A stretch of DNA of 64,000 bases from Isoetes taiwanensis (GCA_021234155.1 JAJEKV010000011.1:21466677-21530676), one strand, 5' to 3'; numbered from the stretch's first letter, positions 10,649 through 21,310 are shown. The notes: generated from the sequence alone by a model not told the origin. Made by a program: numbers and translations.

Positions 10649-13600
10649 AAATTAGTCCATCTGGGTTTCCGATACTGACTCAGGTACAACACCTATCTCA
10701 GCAGCTATCCTAGCTACATGGTCCTGGCCCCTTTGTAGAAGATCTTCTGTGTCCATCTCAGTATAGCCTGTTACTTCTGGGATTTCTACAGACATGGCCT
10801 GCGCAAGGAGTTGGACATGTGGATCCGGTCCTTCAGTCTCAGTATCCATGGGGTTGCCTTCGACAGATGCGCCACTCTGCTCAGCACAGGCGATATCGGG
10901 TGCATGGAAGAGTTTGGTTTTTTTCTTTGCTGGAACCTGATGCTCTTGTGTACCTGATGGCTCACCCTCTTGAGCGGCAGGGTCCACGTCCATGCCTACA
11001 TATTGAAACTTCGACCACTTTGTCAAGAAAGGCATGTAGGCATCAAATGTTTTGTTTAAAGCCCCCAATTTTTGAAACACGGGCTCTAGCGCAATAATAC
11101 CTTTCTCAGTAGCCTCCAGAAGTCTTTTCGTTTCCTGCATTCGTTCCTCATAGCTTTTCTCATCCATTTGATCCAAGATTGTATCAATGTTAGATATATC
11201 TGTTCTCTGGGTTATGTTTAAATTGATCGCCTGGGGATCATTCACAGGCTCTGCCTTATCCTCTTCAAATGTCTCCCCAAATACTGTCGACCGTTTTTTT
11301 CGAGCTTATCCGGAAAGCCCCCCTCGAAATCGGCATACTTTACCCCGGCTTTTGAAAGCAATACTTTTCTTTCCCCCGCAGTAAAGGCGACACGGAAGCG
11401 ATTACCTGGCGAGAAGAAATCAAGAACACAACCATCCTTGGGCACAAGCTTGTCAACTAGGTAGTAAGCATATGATGTCTTCAACTGGCACTTGAGCACG
11501 TGGTCACCTTCCATTCCGACAAACTTGTACCTGGGTTTACCCGTGAAATAAGTCTGCCATTTTTTCTTCATTTTCTCATCAGTATCTTCGTCACCACCGG
11601 CGGGCATTGGTGGCAAGGGCGTTGTTCTTTGGTGCAGTGCTCACCTGTGTCAAACGAAGCTCCAGCTCCGGCATTATCGCGTTGACCCTGGAGTCGCTTC
11701 TGTTAATGCACATATGGGTGATGTAATACTGATATTCCTTCACCCTTTTCTTCTTCACCCATCCTGGCTCATCATATGTACCTACAGAAATATGGGACCC
11801 GCCTTGAATCTGTTTCTGGATGTACAAGCAATCTGGCAAGTTCGCAGACCGCATCAGAATCACAAGGTAATAAATGTTAGCAGTTGTCATGCTGGATATT
11901 CTTGTGAAGAGTTCCATGTATTTCTTGCACGTCCATAATGCAGAGAATCCTCTAATGTCTATGAACACCATAGTTGCATTCTCGGATCTTTGGAGTGGAG
12001 TGGGAATCCCTTCCTTCGTTCTAAAGATGTACAACATTTTTCTTCTCCTTGATTTTGATAGCCTCTTCAGGTTTCAAAATCGATCTAATGGGTTCTAGAA
12101 ATGCAACGGGAAAATTACCCACAACATGTTCCTTATTATAATTGGCTTTCACGTACTCTGTATCGGAATCAGATATATCCAGAATCCGCTGTTCCGTGAA
12201 AGCAGGAAATTCAGAAAGCAATTCTTCCCAAAAAGTGTATTCTTTCTGGAGCGGCGTGGAAGCGTATCACAAAATCTCTTTCCGCATGAAGCTCAGGCTT
12301 CTAATATCAATGGCGCGCTGCTGGCAATTAAACCTGCCATGATATCCGCTTTGCACCTTAACGTATGTCTTTCCTTCCAAAATCTCATCGAGAAGCTGAG
12401 AAACCTCTGCATTAGACATGCCTCGAAGGTATCTTAACCAGGTTTTGTTGAAGAAGTCCTTCGAGGGCTTATCAGGAAAATCTCCATGCTCGTCCTGGAT
12501 CTTTTTTGTTGACCCATCCATTTGGCCACTTCCATTAACTTTCTCGAACACCGGCTCCTCCATAAAAATAAATTGCTTTCGTCCTTTAGCTCCTTCACCT
12601 TCAACGTTGTGGTAGCTATCTCGTGGAAGTCCTACAAAACAAATGGTCGTGAAATCGCGGTGACGCGATGTCATTGAGCTGGGCTAATAAAAATACCTTC
12701 CATGCTGAGGTGGTGGCAGTGCCAATGGGACCTTGAGGAGGACATCCATACGCTTTATGTTGATGCCGCAGCTGTTGAAGCTTCTCTAACAATGGCTCTC
12801 TGTATACAGTGTTAGCGATGACTTCATTGCTTTGAATGCTCAACTCAATATATTCTCTATCGTCAAGTTTCCATTAAGCACTCTTGTTCTTCTCCTCGCG
12901 TAGGCTTTAGCAAACTCCGCCATTTGTTCCGGCTCTCCAACAACACCGCGAAAGCAACCGAAGCCGCACATATCGTGGTTACCAGATATTATCCAAAATT
13001 TCTTGCCCTTCAAGTCAGCCACTGTATTCCACGTGATCTTTTTCCTGAAATAATGTGCACTTGTAAGTTAGGAAGCCACAAACCAGAAATCATTAACAAT
13101 AACAATCACCTGGTAATGGGGTCGAAGGGGACAACATCGGCCGGTGTGAGCACCTCCGTAGGATACGTCTTGAAACTCTTCACGAGAGTCTGCACGTGGT
13201 CGGTTGAACGCATTCGATGCGTGAGGTTAGCAGGAGCTGGCTCACAATCAAATATGGAGACCTTCATAAACCAGTTCACACCAAGCGGATAGAACCGTTT
13301 GAATTGTTCAAGCTTCTGTGCAGTTTGTTCTGCCAATTTGCGTTCTTCCTCAGGATTGAATTTGAGCTCGGTCGGCAGTTCAGAAGCAAGAGAAAATGCT
13401 AAGCTCTTGGACGATGGAACACCTGAGACGGAAGGGGGGGTGTTGGAAGAAGAAGGTTCTCCGATATCAGAAGTATTGAGTTTGCGGAGGCTGATTGTGA
13501 ACTTCGATATCTTGTTTGGGACAGTAGTATCTTTCGGCATAATAGGGGGAGCACAAATAGCCAAAGGCTGAGAAGGATCTATAATAGCAGAAGGTTGGGC

Positions 13601-14676
13601 AGTGGAAACAGGCTCCACAGACAGGGCTCTGGGCTGGGCAGAGTCTTCTGCTAGAGATACGGGCTTCACATGTTTTTTCTTCGCCTGAGCTCTTAACCAG
13701 TTAGTGTCCATTACAGAAGGCATCTTGTCATCTCGTTTAGCTTTCAATGCAATGTTGGGTGGTTTCTTATCTGTCTGCAAATCTTTTCTGCATGTCGAGA
13801 AGCCAGACAATATATCCCTATTGCCAGTTATTCCGGACAGAGACAGAGATTCATAGGACTGCAGTTCCCAGCCGTATCCTTTCGCACTGGTTGGAACATT
13901 CTTTCCAGTGGCGGGCTTGTTTAACTTGCTAGCTGTCATGAGCGAGGGATCATAGTTTGTCCATTTAAGGACGTACTCAACGAACTGCAAATTTTGTGTG
14001 TCCTCCACGCTGCATATAATAGCGTCTTGGACATTGTTTTTTGTTCCTTCCCACATAGCAATTGCAATTCCTATCTGCTGTATGTCATCGGCTTTTTTGC
14101 CAGTCCTGAGGAACAAGCAGAGGTCTTTACGTCGGTCGCCTTTCGTCTGTGGAATTGCTTGTGCAATTTCAATGCACCACTTTCTTTCATTGGAAGGTGT
14201 GATGATCTTAGAAGGCTCAACGTCTGGACCGCGAAACAAATCCAGAGCTGCAAGCAAGTTGTGAATTCAGTATACCCTAATGTACACATTCTTCCGTAAA
14301 GTCAAGAGCATCGCGGGCGCGATCTTCATCAGAGCTCACGACGATCGCGACCGCGATCTTCTTGAGTGCTGTACAAGATCGCGGCCGCACACGTCGTGAG
14401 CTCTCATGAAGATCGCGCCCGCGATGTAGTTGAGCACTCAACAGGATCGCGGCCGCGATGCTACCGAGCAGTCAGCAGGATCGCGGACGCGATCCGTCCG
14501 AGCACTCAGCAGGATCGCAGCCGCGATCCTATTGAGTTCCAGACCTTCTCATGACTACATTACGAAAAGCTGAACAATAGAATTAAACATGCATTATCGA
14601 AAGAAATCGCGTCCGCGATCTTCTTGAGCTGAGGGGGTTAGAACTAACCTTCTCTGAGATGGGCTTTTGGTGCCAT
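10649..14676 (-). pseudogene. ParB/Srx-like and DNA methyltransferase-like fusion gene, decayed
   Basis: Four exons can be modelled: 14649-14676 (ATG, nine codons), 13110-14247, 12697-13044 and 12631-10649. Junctions are GT-AG and the first two keep frame, giving about 1160 residues. Residues ~10-310 are unrecognised, with a Pro/Ser-rich linker. A ParB/sulfiredoxin-like region follows (PANLTHRMRSTDHVQTLVKS, then KKFWIISGNHDMCGF, where GNH replaces the usual GQH/GNR). The C-terminal half follows beta-class N4/N6 DNA methyltransferase order: a degenerate motif IV (FIDIRGFSALW for D/N/S-PP-Y/F), YYLVILM, KEYQYYITH, then a motif X/I region (KTSYAYYLVDKL, CVLDFFSPGNRF for VLDxFxGxG). Key catalytic residues are therefore altered. 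Lesions: frameshifts near 12862, 12570, 12040, 11628 and 11297 (A7 run), and an in-frame TGA at 12264-12266. The exon structure is seen; the domain calls are inferred from motifs. Confidence 0.6.
14312..14620. repeat. Array of 16-bp palindromes in intron 1
   Basis: Eight copies of a palindrome with consensus GATCGCGNCCGCGATC lie at about 14312, 14345, 14377, 14410, 14443, 14479, 14512 and 14605. The first seven are spaced 32-36 bp apart. Between them runs a partly conserved linker, roughly TGAGCACTCAACAG. The array sits inside the 401-bp first intron (14248-14648) of the ParB-methyltransferase-like gene. Regular spacing plus dyad symmetry suggests binding sites for a dimeric DNA-binding protein. 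Each palindrome contains GATC at its ends and several CpG. Confidence 0.85.
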
Positions 14677-16160
14677 GGATTGCCGACGCCGAAAGAATTC
14701 GAAAAATGGCTTCTGTACGCCTGCGGCGGAAGGCGCTCGGAGGAGGTGAAGGCGCGAGAATCGCGGAAGGCGCTCGTCGAAGGCGCTGGGCGGAAGAAGC
14801 AGAAATTCTCAGAATCGCGAAATTAAATACTGCTATAACAGACGGAATAATTTAATACGGCACGTGCGGGACCTGCCGCGCCATAAATGCCTGCCATTAA
14901 TACGGCCGGCATTCATAATTACACACCATTAATGCAGCCGCCCTTATTTATGGAGACCCAACAACTTTATTGTAAATGTGGCATTTTCCGGACAAGAGGT
15001 ACTTTTTGTCCTGGACCTCTAAATTCAAAATGTGTACGTAAAGTGAGAGATATAACCTTCCCCCCGTGCCAACAGACCGCGCAATAAAAGCACCACGGAA
15101 CCAAAATGTACACGCCTCTGGAGCGCGGTTGAAGGACTGAAAAAGACAACTGAATTTAAATTTTGAACCCGAATTTCGCGCTCCGTCTTGAAGGCGGGAT
15201 TGCCATTTTGTAATCGAGCAGGGTGTTCTTCTCGTGTGGGCGCTCGTTCTGTTCCTCGAGGCGCTCGATCTGTTCTTCAGGGCTCTAGGTCTCATCTTGA
15301 AGGCGCTCGCCTAACTTAAGCTACCGGGGTACAAAATCCTAATGCCTTACTGTTTATCCAGCTAGAAATTATCCAACTCGGGACTGATTTTCGATTTGTT
15401 GTAAATGCGTGGTTATAATAGTGTTTTCACAACCATAATGTAATTCACTGTATTGACACCATCTCTTTCTTGGTATATGTTGTTCACGGATCTGTATAAT
15501 CTGGTAAGCGAGGCCCAATTCAATTGTTTATTTCTCGGACTAATTGATAGTGAGGGGATATCACAGTAACATAATGGTTCTGCTAATGGTTCTGCTCCCA
15601 TGTGTACAATTCACGACAGATCTCCATTGTAATTAACAGAAAGGCTTAGAATCGTTGTGGAAATAACAGTTGCAATTAGTATTCACGTAAACATTTGATT
15701 TGCGAGAGTTACTCAAATATCTCTTTGTTGCTCAGTTGGACCTGTTCGGATCTCTGCCTAAAAGAATCGCGACTGCGTTCATTCGGAGCATAGCAGTTAT
15801 AACGCGACGCAATATTACATCGAGTCTATCGCGATTGCGATCTTGTCGAGGTAAGTCCAGTAGGAAAGTGTTTTTTCAATGGTCAGAGAAAATAGTTTGA
15901 GCTGAAGAAGGTTAGTTAGATGAGAAAGATTCTAGGTAGATTTGAAGGATTCAAGTTGTCCGAAGGATCGCACTCGCGATATCCCCGACCCCTCTGTGTC
16001 TTGTGCTTGTTTGATTCATACCTATGTGGTCAAGCGGATCGCCCTCGCGATCTTCCTGAGGTTTTATGTCGTCCCTTGTGGCCTTTAGTAATGTGCATTG
16101 TTCATAGGGTTTGCATGCCTGTTCATAGGGTTTGTATCAGTTACCATGCATGTTAAAAAA
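14677..16160. other. 5' flank of ParB-methyltransferase gene, repeat-rich
   Basis: Upstream of the ATG (minus strand) there is no convincing gene. At 14725-14790 and 15180-15310 the octamer GGCGCTCG recurs with small variations at least six times. Four more degenerate copies of the palindrome occur at about 15770, 15824, 15964 and 16037, the last followed by 'cttcctgag' like the intron linker. A short direct repeat 'catagggtttg' occurs at about 16103 and 16124. The minus-strand ORF at 14948-15295 overlaps this and has no recognisable domain. Confidence 0.5.
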
Positions 16161-16509
16161 GGCGGATTTTTGCTACGTTTTTAAGAAACCTTCTTCTTTA
16201 CCTGAAGTGAGAACATGCTGAACCCTATGTAGACAATAGATGCCTCCGTATTTCTCGATCCATATGCAGCATACATTAATTTAATGCACAACTTCAGCCA
16301 AGAAAAGGACTGCTTAATTATGAAGCAAGGCACCATACAAATGAAGAGCTTTGCAGACTGCCATTTATACCCAACTATATGAACTAAACAAAAACATGTA
16401 GAACTGAATTTGATTTTGGCATGAAGAATAGTTGAACAATAGCTTTTCTCATGTTAGACTAACCTCACGAAGATGACGATCTTAGACTAAACAGAAATCA
16501 CAGTGCAAC
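16161..16509. other. No feature recognised
   Basis: AT-rich sequence between the palindrome-bearing flank and the RecQ remnant. I see no ORF, repeat or motif worth naming. Confidence 0.5.
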
Positions 16510-17058
16510 AACTAGAAACTTTACGCAAATTTGTAGCTCAAATGCAGTCTCCCCATCTGTCTGCATATCAATGTCAAAGCATGAAATTGCTTGGTTTATG
16601 AGATCCTGTGCATACCTGTAATTTTTGAAGCTCCCTCTGTATGTCAATCGGTTCCACTTCGTTATTAACAAAAAATCTCCCATTTTTCGTCAAATCACCA
16701 AGAATATTGTCATACTTCCAGTCAACCAATCTGTGGGAGCAACACACAATGGTAGGATGTGTTTTGCCTCTTCCCGGATGTCTAGGTCCCGTGCCATGCT
16801 ATGTATTGTCAAACATGAGATATTTCCAGGTGCTAGTTTATCATGGAACACTTGTAGAAAAGCTTGTTAACTGCATATTCATCCACTCCATCACTAACAA
16901 ATAGAATATTGTTAGTTCATCACTTCAGGACAAATTTACTATATGATATACCAAACACAGATGGTGCCCAAACTGTAAACAAGGCTCCGGAGTTTTAGGT
17001 AATCATCACAAAGAGGTGACAAAAAGCAGGGTTTCCATCACGCCCTGCACGACCTGTT
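16510..17058 (-). pseudogene. RecQ4/5-like DNA helicase fragment
   Basis: Read on the minus strand, the first exon follows an ACACAG acceptor near 17059. It encodes ETGRAGRDGNPAFCHLF, helicase motif VI of RecQ enzymes, then DYLKLRSLVYS after a one-base deletion. The next exon (from about 16906) encodes DGVDEYAVNKLFY and, after a second one-base deletion, VFHDK then ARDLDIREE, which matches the region after the helicase core in plant RecQ5/RecQ4-type proteins. Further pieces are VEPIDIQRELQKLQ (about 16625-16680) and GETAFELQ (about 16540). Upstream helicase motifs I-V were not found in the window. RecQ helicases unwind DNA during repair; this fragment cannot do so because of the two frameshifts and the missing ATPase motifs. 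Confidence 0.8.
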
Positions 17059-17374
17059 TCCTGTGTTCAAGAAGTCTGAAATGAGAGAACAACCTTGCTA
17101 CAAGTAAGAAGCAAGCACACTACCACTACAGTTATTCTGTTTCAAGTAAGCTTCCATTTAGAGCTAAAGCATCAATTAAGCACAGAGTCACATTTATTAT
17201 CTTGCGTGGGTGACTCAGATATTGACCCAAAAATGCAAAGTTGTTTCCTTATCTAACTACAAGGGCGTTTACTTGAACATAATGCTCAAGACTTTCTGAT
17301 AAGCTGTACTGTATAATCTGTTCAAAGCACAACTCATAGAAATTTAGGACAACTCTTCCAAATGCTACTTAACA
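17059..17374. other. Probable intron DNA of RecQ remnant
   Basis: No ORF or repeat is recognised. The stretch precedes the RecQ exon on the minus strand and ends where the duplicated block begins. Confidence 0.35.
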
Positions 17375-17946
17375 AACTCATAAACTATTTGCCTGCACAA
17401 CATGCATAAAAGTTTCTAGGTTCCATAAATAAATAATGGAAGGTGACAAGAATTAACCAAATATTGCAATGTGAAGTCAGATTCCTTCAACTAAATCTTA
17501 TAACAGGCATTTTGATCTAACAGCGCGTGGACAGATGAAAGAACAAAGTTGAATGACAAACTGCAAAACACTTTTAAGGGTGATGTTTTTAAGCAATTTT
17601 GTGTTAAGCACTAATGCATTTGACCTGAGGCAGAATTAAAAATATAAGAAAGCTCAAACCCGTGCCTATCCAGATAAGCAATACCTTGCGACAAATTTCA
17701 CCTTGCATTCTCAAGTCCATCCTTGATCAGGCCTCCTTGTGTAGCACCTTCTACCTGTGTACTCAACCATGTACAACCGAAGCATAAAATACCGAGAGTT
17801 GCAATCTGCAGATTTTTACCTTTCTGTGCTGCTTTCCGGGCTTCAAAACGCTATCATCCTGCTTCTTGCCTCAATTCGATAGCTTCTGTAAATTATCCTC
17901 GTTCTGTGATCATTTGGGTCCTGCAAACTTTTGGGGTTTCCCTCAA
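17375..17946. repeat. Duplicated block, copy A
   Basis: This ~570-bp block starts AACTCATAAACTATTTGCC and ends GGGGTTTCCCTCAA. It is repeated in the same orientation at 21311-21964 with high identity and a few indels. The two copies flank gene copy 1, a MITE and a LINE. No coding function is evident; the ORFs inside are short. Confidence 0.9.
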
Positions 17947-18157
17947 AAAATAAAAAACAAATAAATATTTGCGGACGTGGAATATGTTTGGCTCACGTGT
18001 AACAAAGGCATAAATTTCCTCCTCTTGTACAATTCGATTTCGAATGCGCTGTTCGATTTCGAATGCGCTGTTCTTGTAGAGCCGATTTCTGAGCCAAGAA
18101 TGCCGATCTGATCAGACAACTCAGTCGTTATATAAATTTTCGAAGTTTTGCAGCATA

Positions 18158-19056
18158 ATGGCGCCTTCCGGCAGCATTCTAAGCTGTTTTGGAAGAAAAA
18201 AGGAGCCACAAACATCAAACAGGTTGAATAAGCCATTCCGGTCCCTAAAACAGTTCTGTTGCATTGGAAAGATCCCTACCCAATCTTCCGACCCAATCAT
18301 CCAATCTTCCAACCCAATCTTCCAATCAGCAAATATTGAGTTATCAGCCTCAGCAAATATTGAACCATCGGCCTCAGAAAATATTGAAGCATCGGCCTCA
18401 GAAAATATTGAGTTATCGGCCTCGGCAAATATTGAACCATCGGCCTCAGAAAATATTGAACCATCGGCCTCAGCAAATATTGAGTTATCGGCCTCAGCAA
18501 ATATTGAACCATCGGCCTCAGCAGATGATCCGGCACACTTGATTCATCCATACGGCCCAGAAATTGTCGCCAACAGAGAAAACTCTGTAATAAGACTTCC
18601 AAATGGGAGAGGCTTTCCAAATTTCACAGACCCAGAAATTGCAAGTCTATTATCAAGCCAATTCTGGAGAGTGCTGGGCGAAAATGTTCCGAATGAATTG
18701 GGAATTATAAGATCTACGCTCTTCAATTTCGGAAGTTCATTCCTTCGGCTTTTTTACATGGCTGGTCTTGTTCCACCGGAGAGAGAGAGAGGATGTCGCG
18801 CTGTATTATTGGATACAAATGGAATGAGATGGCGTGCAAGGCTCCGGAATTTGCCGCCTGAGGAATTGGGGTGGATTATGAGAATTTTGCAATCCTCTAC
18901 GATCTCATTGCGCAGGATTATGTGTATCTTATGGAGACTGCGAGTCCGAACAGGATGATGCTGGTGTTCATGCGAAGGAATTCTATGACTAATTCTTTAG
19001 CAGCTTGGCTGGTGCCTTGCTTCGAAGTTGGGTTTCCTTCGTTTGCTCCTCCTTAA
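18158..19056 (+). pseudogene. Unknown plant protein, copy 1, frameshifted
   Basis: The frame starts at the ATG at 18158 (MAPSGSILSCFGRKK) and matches the intact paralogue at 39776 residue for residue over long stretches. A one-base deletion at about 18859 (CCTGAGG where copy 2 has CCTCGAGG) shifts the frame. The correct continuation is at 18871-19056 (YENFAILYDLIAQDYVYLME through SFAPP). The middle holds eight 8-residue repeats, mostly ANIELSAS or ENIEPSAS. The C-terminal ~160 residues look globular. The pattern RAVLFD..W.ARLRN....F.....QDYVYLLE faintly resembles a B3-type DNA-binding fold, but I cannot confirm that. No known family is claimed. Confidence 0.8.
18329..18520 (+). repeat. 24-bp coding minisatellite, 8 units
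   Basis: Eight tandem 24-bp units (for example GCAAATATTGAACCATCGGC plus CTCA) encode the 8-residue repeat. Copy 2 at 39910-39950 has only one or two degenerate units, so the array expanded in copy 1. Units alternate between A/E at position 1 and L/P/A at position 5. Confidence 0.95.
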
Positions 19057-19391
19057 GTTATGGCTGACCAAATTTTTCTCCGAAACCCAGAATTGCAGAG
19101 AATTGCAGGCTTATGGTTTGAATTGAATGAATCTTATGTCTTTGTGGCTGATCTTTGCTTGCACCAAATTTTTGTCTGAAACCCAGAATTAATCAGAATT
19201 GCAGGCTTATGGTTTGAATTGATTATGTCTTTGTGGGTGATCTTTGCACCAATTTTTTCTCCAAAACCCAGAATTGCAGAGAATTGGGTCTGAATTGAAA
19301 TTGTCTCAAGTTGTTCTTTCTGTAATCTGGATATGCCTACGTGGACATTTTATCTCCTTTTTCATATTTGCATAGAATTGAATTGAATTTG

Positions 19392-19745
19392 AGTCCATCT
19401 GCTATTTGCAAAATGATGCTGTGCCTAACTATTAAATTCTAGTGTCTCAATCAACTGATTTCAACATTGTAGCAAGTCAAAATACTTGTGTAGTGTGTTA
19501 GATCTTATTTCAATACCTTCATTTAATAGGCAATTAACATAAATCAGTAATTTTTGTGGTTGCTTCTAGAGAATCCCATCACGAGGGCTCATAGCACCCA
19601 GATATTTCCATTGTATGTAGATGGCGAAGTATCTATGCAAGACTCTATTGATGTGCAAGACTCTATTGATGTCGCGGACTTGATACAAGTACACGAGGAT
19701 GGAAATCAAAGAGTTGTCGCATTTACACATCAAAAGAGAACTAAA
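19392..19745. other. No gene; short tandem duplication
   Basis: AT-rich spacer. It contains an exact tandem duplication of GACTCTATTGATGT at about 19640-19675, which encodes DSIDVQDSIDV in a short 65-codon ORF of no recognised family. Confidence 0.5.
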
Positions 19746-20067
19746 GGGTGAAAGCATGCTAGGGTGTACCATCTAAAGTTCTTTTTAGGGAGTGCGAAAC
19801 TACCCAGAAAAGTACCCAACACTGGGTACTGGGAACTTGCATTAATGTCTCAATAAACAATAAGTTTGAGAGTTTATTTATCCATTTTAGTCTCTAATAG
19901 TATTGTCATCCTCTAATACTATAGATTGACATGTTATTGATATTCAACTCAAAATTTTTGGATTGATTTTAATGGAAAGAAAAAATAGAAAGTATCAGTT
20001 TTAAAAGTACCCAGTGTAGGTACTTTTGAGGGTTCCAAAAGTGGTACGCCGTAGCATGCTTTCACCC
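19746..20067. mobile_element. MITE family M1, copy 1 (322 bp)
   Basis: Terminal inverted repeats of about 25 bp: the left end GGGTGAAAGCATGCTAGGGT mirrors the right end, which reads GTAGCATGCTTTCACCC. It is flanked by TAAA on both sides (19742-19745 and 20068-20071). The interior is AT-rich with repeated 'agtaccca' blocks. A second member lies at 44733-45055. No coding capacity. The superfamily is uncertain; a 3-4 bp duplication containing TAA would fit PIF/Harbinger-type MITEs. Confidence 0.88.
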
Positions 20068-20220
20068 TAAAGCAATACATCGATCTATACTCACTTGTGA
20101 GTTGAAGGCACAATGGACGATGTGAGCGCAATGCTTAAAGGGACATACTTAAATTTTGGTTAAGCTATGCTATTGCTAAAAGTCAAATCACGACGACAAA
20201 TATACTATCAATGTGAAGAA

Positions 20221-20460
20221 TATGTAGGTGCATTTCCTACTCGGTAGGTGCATTTCCTACTCGGATGCCAAAGAGATTCCTATGTATCTATTTGATACTA
20301 AGCTTATCTCAATAGAACGCATGACATGAGGGCGAGCAAGCTCAACTACTTGTGGAGAATGTGTTTGAGGTGTTGAGCACTATGATCAGAATGCATGACA
20401 TGAGGGCGACAAGCTCAACTACTTGTGGAGAATGTGTGTGAGTGTGTTGAGCACTATTAT
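20221..20460. repeat. Short tandem duplications
   Basis: GTGCATTTCCTACTCGGTAG is doubled at about 20229-20264. An ~80-bp unit beginning GCATGACATGAGGGCGA and ending GTTGAGCACTAT is doubled at about 20318-20380 and 20392-20456. No gene is present. Confidence 0.85.
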
Positions 20461-20485
20461 AGACACCTGAGATCCTATCATATAG

Positions 20486-21310
20486 TTTTTTTTTTTGAAC
20501 GACGTGAGAAACTTTTTATTGACAAGAACAAAGGCGCAATACACAATGCACAGACAGGACTAAAACCCTAGTGGACAGGCTGACCCAACTAGGCACAAAC
20601 ACCCGTCTATGCATAAGAAGAACAACGTAAATATGTCTACCAAATTATCTCTTTTTTATCATCCGCTAGAGATGAGCAGCGATAAGCTTTAGTGATCTTC
20701 TGCTGAGCACAATGAAGAATCTGCTGATCAGAGATGTGTGCACCTTGGAAAAAACGTCGCCTCTGCCAGATAGACTACAAAATCCAACTAGAAGCAAGAT
20801 GAAATGCTTGCTTACGCAAGTTAGGCCAAACAGGGGGATAAAGTGCAAGTAGAATCTCCTGGCTAGTGAGAGACACACTGAAAAGAGTGAACAACCATGT
20901 CCAAACAAGCCATAGATGATCGCAGAAGAAGAAGCAGTGTTCAATAGTTTCAACACGTTGGCCACAGAGAGGGCAACGATCTGAGACTCTAGGGTTCATC
21001 TTGTGAACCAAGACATTCACTCGAACGCATCTATGGAGAATTTGCCACCGCAGCGTTGACACTTTAGGGTAGAGCAGTTTATCCCATATCCACATCCAAA
21101 ACACTTTTCCACTGTGGTTGAGGAACCTGAAGATGCTAGTGCCCGGATGGAGGGAGAGGCTCACAATCCAAAAGTAGCCTGTACGTAGAAGAAACAAACT
21201 TTTCTGGCTTAACACGTGCATCACATATCCAAATAGGCCCCAGAACAGAAAGTACATGATTATGCAATCTTTGCAGGTTGTGATTTGGCCATGTTCTCAC
21301 CACAGCCCGC
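20486..21310 (-). mobile_element. LINE 3' end
   Basis: The minus strand runs 21310 to 20486 and ends in a poly(A) tail (seen as 11 T at 20486-20496). The ORF at 20775-21257 encodes the reverse-transcriptase zinc-binding domain typical of plant LINEs: WDKLLYPKVSTLRWQILHRC, then CPLCGQRVETIEHCFFFC. The RT itself is missing, so this is a 5'-truncated insertion of about 0.8 kb. Its 5' end abuts duplicated block B at 21311. The 3' untranslated part resembles that of the LINE remnant at 59272. Confidence 0.88.

Larger units (their letters stand above)
17955..19391 (+). repeat. Segmental duplication containing gene copy 1
   Basis: Homology with 34178-34327 (upstream part) and 39738-40852 (gene and 3' flank) shows that a block of about 1.4 kb was duplicated, including promoter, coding sequence and 3' region. 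Copy 1 carries a private 21-bp tandem duplication upstream (CGATTTCGAATGCGCTGTT, near 18036 and 18057). The block ends at about 19391 in a GAATTGAATTGAATTTGA stretch shared with 40852. Confidence 0.85.

Noticed and set aside
14312-14528. CRISPR-like regular repeat array
   Set aside because: Repeats are palindromes of 16 bp with short, partly conserved linkers rather than unique spacers, and they lie in a eukaryotic intron; there are no cas genes.
14948-15295. 115-codon minus-strand ORF
   Set aside because: No domain, overlaps another minus-strand frame, and lies in the repeat-rich flank of the ParB locus.
10137-16160. ParB locus as a simple insertion into the truncated LTR
   Set aside because: The missing 1.27 kb of the LTR is not present on the far side near 16060-16200, so the interrupted-LTR model is not supported.
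18297-18620. 107-codon minus-strand ORF over the minisatellite
   Set aside because: Antisense shadow of the 24-bp repeat; the plus frame is conserved in the paralogue and the minus frame is not.
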